From positions 94,399 to 158,398 of the forward strand of contig NZ_WTWY01000015.1 in NCBI RefSeq assembly GCF_009870825.1: DNA of 64,000 nt, given 5' to 3'. The translations under genes were made by a program, and so were the position numbers. Within the stretch, counting starts at the first letter, position 1; every line of letters begins with the position of its first letter. Source of the DNA: Paenibacillus sp. USDA918EY. GTDB taxonomy: Bacteria > Bacillota > Bacilli > Paenibacillales > Paenibacillaceae. The notes under the pieces are model-generated. The model saw nothing but the letters and a program-made list of their open reading frames with translations. It was not told the origin of the DNA and did not search any database. This document shows positions 58,772 to 64,000 of the stretch, piece after piece.

Positions 58772-60228
58772 TCAAAAAAGGCATTCGCCGGCAGATCGTC
58801 ATGCACTACTTTATCGTGGTGTTTTCGACGCTGCTGCTGGCCGAAGTCATTTTTTTGTTTGCGATAAGAAGCTATTATTATGACAGCATATACAGCCATA
58901 TTACCCAGCATATCAAGCTGATGGAGGAATACCAGAAGTTCATTACCACGTCGGACGACGGCAGAACCGATCTTGCCAACCTGCTCTCGAACTATAAGCT
59001 TAATTACACCGAGCTGCAGATTTTGAACATGCAGGGCGACGTGCTGATCAACTCCTCGGAGTTCCAGCCCGACGTGTCGATCAAAACGAGCGACATTTCC
59101 CAAGCCCAATCCGGCAATATCGGGCGCTGGGTCGGGCGCCAGCCGATTACGGGCGAAGACGTCATGGCCGTTTCCAAAATGGAGCAGACCAACGGACAGG
59201 ACACGTATATCGTCCGATACGTCACGTCCCTGGAAAGGGTGAACGAAAAGCTGCTGAACGTCACGCTGCTTGCCACGGGCGTGGCCGCCGCGGTGCTTGC
59301 CCTCGTGCTTGCTTTCAGCCTGGGGCTGGCCAACTCGATCGTCAAACCTTTGAATACCATTACGGCGGTGTCCGCCCAGATGGCCAGAGGCAAATTTAAC
59401 GTCCGGATCAAGGGCGACTACAAATACGAATTGGGCGAGCTGGCTTCGACGCTGAACTATATGGCACAGGAAATCGTACGCAGCAATCAGGTAAAAGATG
59501 ATTTCATATCGTCGATTTCCCATGAGCTGCGAACGCCGCTCACCAGCATCAAGGGCTGGAGCGAAACGATCAATTCCGGCGGATACGATCCGGAGGAAAC
59601 GAAAATCGGGATGGAAATCATCACGAAAGAGACCGAGCGCCTGATCGGCCTGGTGGAAGAAATCCTCGATTTCTCGAAGCTGCAGCAAAACGAGATGAAG
59701 GTCGTGTTCGGCCGGGTGGATTTGAAGGAGCTTCTCCAGGAGATCATGCTGAATCTGTGGACCAAAGCGGAAAAACGCTCCATTCAGCTTCGTCTCGATT
59801 CGGTTGACAAACCACTCGTGGAAGGGGACGCCAACCGGCTTAAGCAGGTGTTTTTGAACCTGGTGGACAACGCCATCAAGTTTTCGCATGAAAACTCGTT
59901 TATCGACCTGCAGGTGACGTTCGAAGGCAACAACGTCGTCGTCAAGGTTCACGATACGGGCATCGGCATCAGCGAGGACCATTTGGTCAAGGTGAAAGAC
60001 CGTTTCTTCCAGGTGGATCCGCTGAATGGCGGCACCGGGCTCGGATTGGCCATTTCACAGCAGCTGGTCGAGCTTCATCACGGCATCCTGCTGATCCAAA
60101 GCGAGCTGGGCGTCGGGACGACGATTGTCGTCCGGCTGCCGAGATTGCTGGAAGAAGAGCAGGCTGAAGGCCTGCAGGCAACGCCTTACGAGCTTCCCGA
60201 CGGGGATCAAGGCATACACGAATCATAA
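58768..60228 (+). CDS. Membrane sensor histidine kinase (HAMP-HisKA-HATPase)
   Basis: ATG 58768 overlaps the regulator stop. The 486-residue protein has helices at about residues 12-35 and 165-190 around an extracellular sensor of about 130 residues, then HAMP. HisKA has His252 in SSISHELRTPLTSIKGW. HATPase has NLVDNAIKFSHENS, DTGIGISED and GGTGLGLAIS. It should phosphorylate the OmpR-type partner. The neighbouring lipoprotein could contact its extracellular sensor, which is inference from gene order. Confidence 0.95.
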   Translation: MIKKGIRRQIVMHYFIVVFSTLLLAEVIFLFAIRSYYYDSIYSHITQHIKLMEEYQKFITTSDDGRTDLANLLSNYKLNYTELQILNMQGDVLINSSEFQPDVSIKTSDISQAQSGNIGRWVGRQPITGEDVMAVSKMEQTNGQDTYIVRYVTSLERVNEKLLNVTLLATGVAAAVLALVLAFSLGLANSIVKPLNTITAVSAQMARGKFNVRIKGDYKYELGELASTLNYMAQEIVRSNQVKDDFISSISHELRTPLTSIKGWSETINSGGYDPEETKIGMEIITKETERLIGLVEEILDFSKLQQNEMKVVFGRVDLKELLQEIMLNLWTKAEKRSIQLRLDSVDKPLVEGDANRLKQVFLNLVDNAIKFSHENSFIDLQVTFEGNNVVVKVHDTGIGISEDHLVKVKDRFFQVDPLNGGTGLGLAISQQLVELHHGILLIQSELGVGTTIVVRLPRLLEEEQAEGLQATPYELPDGDQGIHES

Positions 60229-60230
60229 AG

Positions 60231-60275
60231 GAAAAGAGCGGAATCCGAACAAAGGACTTCGCTCTTTTCGTTTTT
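60231..60275 (+). terminator. Terminator after the kinase gene
   Basis: AAAAGAGCG pairs with CGCTCTTTT across a 19-nt loop, followed by a T-rich stretch. Confidence 0.7.
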
Positions 60276-60336
60276 GGGGCATAGGTTTAAAGATTGCGCG
60301 AAAAATAAAGAACAAGCTTTTCCCTTTTGTTGAATA

Positions 60337-61557
60337 TTATGAAGATAAGCCTTCCGCGCGCAGCCGTCCAGTCTTTTCGTACACTTCCTGCAGCAAGCGG
60401 GTCGGTTGGGTGCGGATCGTTGGTTTCGGAAACACCGTTTCGTGCGGTCCGATGACCATCACCTGATCGGGACTGCCTTTCAGGATCGCTCCGTCTTTGA
60501 TCACGGCTCCTTCGCCGATGATGGCGCGTTCGATATGGACGTTTCTGCCGATTTTGACGTTTGGCATCACGATGCTGTCTTTGATTTCCGAAAATTTGCC
60601 GATTTCCACCCCGCAAAAAACAACGGATTGATGCGCCGTGCCTTCGACGGCGGACGATTCGGAAACCAGGCAGTTCGCCGTCATACCGGCTTTTGAACGA
60701 TGGGCAGCCGTTCTTGCCGACCAAGGGCGTGTGTACATCGGCCATTCACTGTTGTGGAGCTTCCAAGCGTTGTCGTTTCTCAACAGGTCCATATGAGCCT
60801 CCCATAGGCTGTGAACGGTGCCGACGTCTTTCCAGTAACCGTCGAAACGGTAGGCATACATCCGGTTTTGCTCGTTGAGCATTTTAGGGATGACGTCTTT
60901 GCCGAAATCATGGCTCGATGCGGCGTCGGCCGCATCCTCGATCAGGTGGCGACGGAGGTAATCCCATTCGAATAAATAAATGCCCATCGAAGCCAAATTG
61001 CTTTGCGGAACCGCCGGTTTTTCGGCAAATTCGGAAATGCGGTGATTTCCGTCCACGCTCATGACGCCGAAGCGGCTTGCTTCCTCCCAAGGAACCTCCA
61101 TGACCGAAATGGTCGCTTCCGAACGATGCTCTTTATGAAAACGGAGCATTTTTTTGTAATCCATATGGTAAATATGATCACCCGAAAGGACGAGCACATG
61201 CTCGGGGTGTTGGCGTTCAATGTATTCCATGTTTTTGTAGATCGCATCGGCCGTCCCTAAATATGTCAAAGAGCCGGAGGTGCCTGCAGGCAAAAGCGTG
61301 ATGCCTTCATCTCCGCTGCGTTTCAGGCCCCAAGGTTCGCCTTCTCCGATATGGCGGTGAAGCGACTCCGCCTCGTACTGCGTGAGGACGCCGATCGTAT
61401 CGATCCCCGAATTCACGCAGTTGCTGAGAGGAAAATCGATAATCCGGTAATAGCCGCCAAACGGAACGGCAGGCTTTGCCTGTTTGGATGTCAAAGGAGC
61501 GAGCCTGCGGCCTTCGCCCCCGGCAAGCAACATGGCGATGCATTCTTTCTTCTTCAT
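60337..61557 (-). CDS. glgC: Glucose-1-phosphate adenylyltransferase
   Basis: The start is ATG at 61557 with GGGAGGG upstream; an ATG at 61584 precedes that site. The 406-residue protein has the nucleotidyltransferase domain (MLLAGGEGRRLAPLTSKQAK, FGGYYRIIDFPLSNC, VLSGDHIYHMDY, then FDGYWKDVGT). A C-terminal left-handed beta-helix has hexapeptide repeats (VVFCGVEIGKFSEIKDSIVM). It makes ADP-glucose for glycogen synthesis. glgB is divergent, about 190 nt away. No glgD, glgA or glgP lies inside the window. Confidence 0.95.
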   Translation of the reverse strand: MKKKECIAMLLAGGEGRRLAPLTSKQAKPAVPFGGYYRIIDFPLSNCVNSGIDTIGVLTQYEAESLHRHIGEGEPWGLKRSGDEGITLLPAGTSGSLTYLGTADAIYKNMEYIERQHPEHVLVLSGDHIYHMDYKKMLRFHKEHRSEATISVMEVPWEEASRFGVMSVDGNHRISEFAEKPAVPQSNLASMGIYLFEWDYLRRHLIEDAADAASSHDFGKDVIPKMLNEQNRMYAYRFDGYWKDVGTVHSLWEAHMDLLRNDNAWKLHNSEWPMYTRPWSARTAAHRSKAGMTANCLVSESSAVEGTAHQSVVFCGVEIGKFSEIKDSIVMPNVKIGRNVHIERAIIGEGAVIKDGAILKGSPDQVMVIGPHETVFPKPTIRTQPTRLLQEVYEKTGRLRAEGLSS

Positions 61558-61623
61558 GTCGTTTCCCTCCCAAAAATTTTTCAAGGTAATTACTGCTTAA
61601 ACGGGGCCCCGCCCACTGAAACG

Positions 61624-61629
61624 ATTATA
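61624..61629 (-). promoter_or_regulatory. Likely glgC -10
   Basis: TATAAT on the minus strand in an A/T-rich stretch; the -35 is poorly defined. Confidence 0.4.
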
Positions 61630-61749
61630 TTGAAAAAAAATTGAAAAATTACGGATTTATTTTTCAGGAGTCATTTTTATGTTTAATCTGGCTAAAATGG
61701 GGTAATGGTACACGTTCACTCTTTGTATAAAGAAGGTGATGATCGCTTG

Positions 61750-64000
61750 GTGATGACGAAAGCTGTTTCCGGACTTTTGCCGACGGAGGAAGATATATAC
61801 CTATTCCATGAAGGGACCTCCTACCACAGTTACAGAATTTTGGGCGCTCATCCTGCTGTGGAAGATGGTCTGGAAGGCGTCCGGTTTACCGTCTGGGCCC
61901 CGCATGCCCGGCACGTCGGCTTGGCTTCCGACTTCAACGGTTGGAACGGAGCAAAGGATTCATTACATAAGATACCCGAATCGGGCTTTTGGACTCGTTT
62001 TTTTCCGGGGATCCGGACAGGTACTTTTTACAAATTCGATATCGAAGGCCCGCATCGCGAACGTTTTTTGAAAGCCGATCCTTACGCATTTCAGGCGGAG
62101 GTGCGTCCGGCAACGGCTTCGGTCGTGACCGACCTGAGCGGTTACCATTGGGGAGACGCTGCCTGGCGGCGGAAAAAACGGGGGGTGTACGGCAAGCCGG
62201 TCAACATCTATGAAATGCATCTGGGAACATGGCGGCAAAAAAAAGACGGGACACTGCATACGTACAGGGAAATCGCCGACCTGCTGATCCCTTACCTGAA
62301 GCGGATGAATTACACGCATGTAGAGTTTATGCCGCTGGCCGAACATCCATACGATTTGTCATGGGGATATCAATGCACGGGGTATTACGCTGTGACAAGC
62401 CGCTATGGGTCGCCGCATGATTTTATGTACCTCGTCGATCAATGCCATCAGGCCGGTATCGGGGTCATTTTGGATTGGGTTCCGGCCCATTTCACAAAAG
62501 ACGCCCATGGACTGCGCTTGTTCGACGGTACGCCGCTCTTTGAATATGCAGATCCGTTAAAAGCGGAAAAACCGGGCTGGGGAACGCTTAGCTTCGATTA
62601 CGGGAAACCCGAAGTCCGCTCGTTTCTCATTTCCAATGCCCTGTTCTGGCTGGACGTGTTTCATATCGACGGGCTTCGCGTGGATGCCGTGACCAGCATG
62701 ATTCGGCTTGATTTCGAGAAAAATGAAGGGCACTATCCTTTAAACGAGCGGGGCGGCGTCGAAAATTTGGAAGCGGTCCGGTTTTTGCAGCAGCTGAATA
62801 CGACCGTTTTTTCCTATTACCCGTACACGCTGATGATGGCCGAGGAATCCAGCGCATGGCCGGGCGTAACGGCTCCCGTAAGCGAAAACGGGCTTGGTTT
62901 CAATTACAAATGGAACATGGGCTGGATGAACGATACGCTGGATTATGTGGAGGCCGCCTTCGAGGAGCGTCCGTCCAAGCATCATTTGCTGACGTTCCCG
63001 GTCGTGTACGCCTACTCGGAAAATTTCGCTTTACCGCTGAGCCATGACGAAGTTGTCCACGGCAAAAAATCGCTGCTTGGCAAAATGCCTGGAACCTATG
63101 AGCAGCAATTTGCCGGCCTTCGCCTCCTGCTTGGCTACCAGATGACGTTTCCGGGAAAAAAGCTGCTGTTTATGGGCGGGGAATTCGGGCAGTTCATCGA
63201 ATGGAGGGACCAGCATGAACTGGATTGGCTTTTGCTCGAATATGAAAAGCACCGTCAGCTGCAGCGATACGCGTCGGACCTGAATCGGTTATACGTGGAG
63301 GAAAAAGCCCTTTGGGAGCTGGACCATGCCTTGGAGGGGTATGAATGGATCAGTCCGCACGACGCTTCGCAGAGCGTCATTTCATTCATGAGGAAAGGCA
63401 AGAAGCAAAGCGATACGCTGATCGTGCTGATCAATTTTCTTCCGGTTCGGCGCGAGCGTTACCGTATCGGCGTCCCGCGATCCGGATCGTACGTCCCGGT
63501 TTTCCAAAGCGAACACGAAATGTACGGGGGACTGGGGGCGTCCGTCAAAGGTTCCATCGAAACGGACCGCATCCCTTGGCATCATCATAAACACAGTCTG
63601 GAACTGACGCTGCCTGAAGAGTGGAAAGCATTAATTGCTGGTGGCTCGGAGAGAGGGTTGATTTATACCCAATTCGTTGCCCAAACCGCTATGTGCTGTG
63701 GGGAAGGGGGAATCAAAGCCTGGGATTATGTTCGAATGGGGTTTCTGTCACGGGTCGGTGTGCTCAACAAGTGGCTGACGGAAGAAGAGAGTTTATGGCT
63801 GCAATCGCGCGTCTATGTACGAGCTCACCATTACTATCACAGCTGGATGCACTATTTTTCCGCCTATTCGTTAGGACGTCTCTACTGGCAATCTTCTCAG
63901 TGCGAAGACAACACTTCGCTACGCGAGGCGCTAACCCTGTACAAATACGATAGCGCCGGGAGTCGTATGTTCGAAGAGCTGGCAGCGGGAAGCGATCGTT
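61750..64000 (+). CDS. glgB: Glycogen branching enzyme GlgB, running on in frame into a DUF1266-like region (open at window end)
   Basis: AAGGTGA (61733-61739) precedes TTG 61747, GTG 61750 and ATG 61753; GTG is taken, with doubt. Residues 1-622 are a normal GlgB: CBM48 (FTVWAPHARHVGLASDFNGW), YEMHLGTW, GYYAVTSRYG, nucleophile Asp312 (DGLRVDAVTSM), acid Glu in MMAEESSAWP and LSHDEVVHGKKS. It transfers glucan chains to make alpha-1,6 branches. At SLELTLP (to residue 622), where GlgB usually ends, the frame continues without stop for at least 128 codons. This part contains GGIKAWDYVRMGFLSRVGVL, LTEEES and YYHSWMHYFSAYSLGRLYW, the pattern of DUF1266 proteins. It may be a true fusion, a deletion chimera or an assembly join. 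Confidence 0.85.
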   Translation, partial: MMTKAVSGLLPTEEDIYLFHEGTSYHSYRILGAHPAVEDGLEGVRFTVWAPHARHVGLASDFNGWNGAKDSLHKIPESGFWTRFFPGIRTGTFYKFDIEGPHRERFLKADPYAFQAEVRPATASVVTDLSGYHWGDAAWRRKKRGVYGKPVNIYEMHLGTWRQKKDGTLHTYREIADLLIPYLKRMNYTHVEFMPLAEHPYDLSWGYQCTGYYAVTSRYGSPHDFMYLVDQCHQAGIGVILDWVPAHFTKDAHGLRLFDGTPLFEYADPLKAEKPGWGTLSFDYGKPEVRSFLISNALFWLDVFHIDGLRVDAVTSMIRLDFEKNEGHYPLNERGGVENLEAVRFLQQLNTTVFSYYPYTLMMAEESSAWPGVTAPVSENGLGFNYKWNMGWMNDTLDYVEAAFEERPSKHHLLTFPVVYAYSENFALPLSHDEVVHGKKSLLGKMPGTYEQQFAGLRLLLGYQMTFPGKKLLFMGGEFGQFIEWRDQHELDWLLLEYEKHRQLQRYASDLNRLYVEEKALWELDHALEGYEWISPHDASQSVISFMRKGKKQSDTLIVLINFLPVRRERYRIGVPRSGSYVPVFQSEHEMYGGLGASVKGSIETDRIPWHHHKHSLELTLPEEWKALIAGGSERGLIYTQFVAQTAMCCGEGGIKAWDYVRMGFLSRVGVLNKWLTEEESLWLQSRVYVRAHHYYHSWMHYFSAYSLGRLYWQSSQCEDNTSLREALTLYKYDSAGSRMFEELAAGSDR

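Noticed and set aside
63621..63953. Separate 110-codon gene at the right end
   Set aside because: It is out of frame with the DUF1266-like reading, which has recognisable motifs. Its product is Cys/Arg-rich and unlike any family.
1..64000. tRNA, rRNA, CRISPR arrays, insertion sequences
   Set aside because: Reading both strands, I saw no cloverleaf-like tRNA ends, rRNA segments, regularly spaced repeats or transposase motifs.

Overview
The window looks like a chromosomal segment of a Paenibacillus-type (Paenibacillaceae, Bacillota) genome. The signs are strong Gram-positive Shine-Dalgarno sites with ATG, GTG and TTG starts, many hairpin-plus-T terminators, a YesM/YesN-type two-component pair beside a carbohydrate ABC importer, the lexA/yneA divergent pair with Gram-positive SOS boxes, and a full-length cobalamin-dependent MetH. 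The DNA is moderately GC-rich throughout. I saw no rRNA, tRNA, CRISPR array, insertion sequence or prophage module.

Layout. 1-1250: the 3' part of an NhaC-type antiporter and two small proteins. 1362-7658: sugar-binding lipoprotein, two permeases, and a YesM-type kinase with its AraC-type regulator. 7876-13174: serine hydrolase, lexA and yneA sharing a box-rich SOS control region, YnzC-like and membrane proteins, a HAD phosphatase, a YtkA-like lipoprotein, and acireductone dioxygenase. 13345-23259: metH, RNase Z, a NagD-type phosphatase, a MutM-like glycosylase overlapping endonuclease IV, then a tight group of cREC-like protein, thioredoxin, YlmA-type ABC ATPase and RlmM/FtsJ-type methyltransferase.

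23314-34128 is the most unusual part. A promoter and a long nested terminator-like hairpin precede ten closely packed genes: a Ser/Thr kinase fused to a MinD-like domain, a CpaB/SAF-type membrane protein, two more MinD/CpaE-like proteins, a membrane-anchored CpaF-type ATPase, a double TadB/TadC-like membrane protein and four single-span membrane proteins. All three MinD-like domains have lost the P-loop lysines. It reads as a kinase-linked, Tad-like export or envelope machine with no visible prepilin peptidase or canonical pilin.

34330-48436: ABC-F ATPase, MoeB/ThiF-type E1-like enzyme with a structured upstream region, an OmpR-type regulator with a degenerate receiver, NlpC/P60 hydrolase, thiamine pyrophosphokinase, TRIC/UPF0126 channel, low-molecular-weight tyrosine phosphatase, esterase, the pdhABCD operon, and thyA-folA. 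48612-64000: gltD, topB, an ArsR-type regulator with a HAD hydrolase divergent from an MFS transporter, a lone ABC ATPase, a repeat-containing lipoprotein overlapping an OmpR/HK two-component system, and divergent glgC and glgB. The glgB frame does not stop where GlgB normally ends. It runs to the window edge through sequence that looks like a DUF1266 domain.
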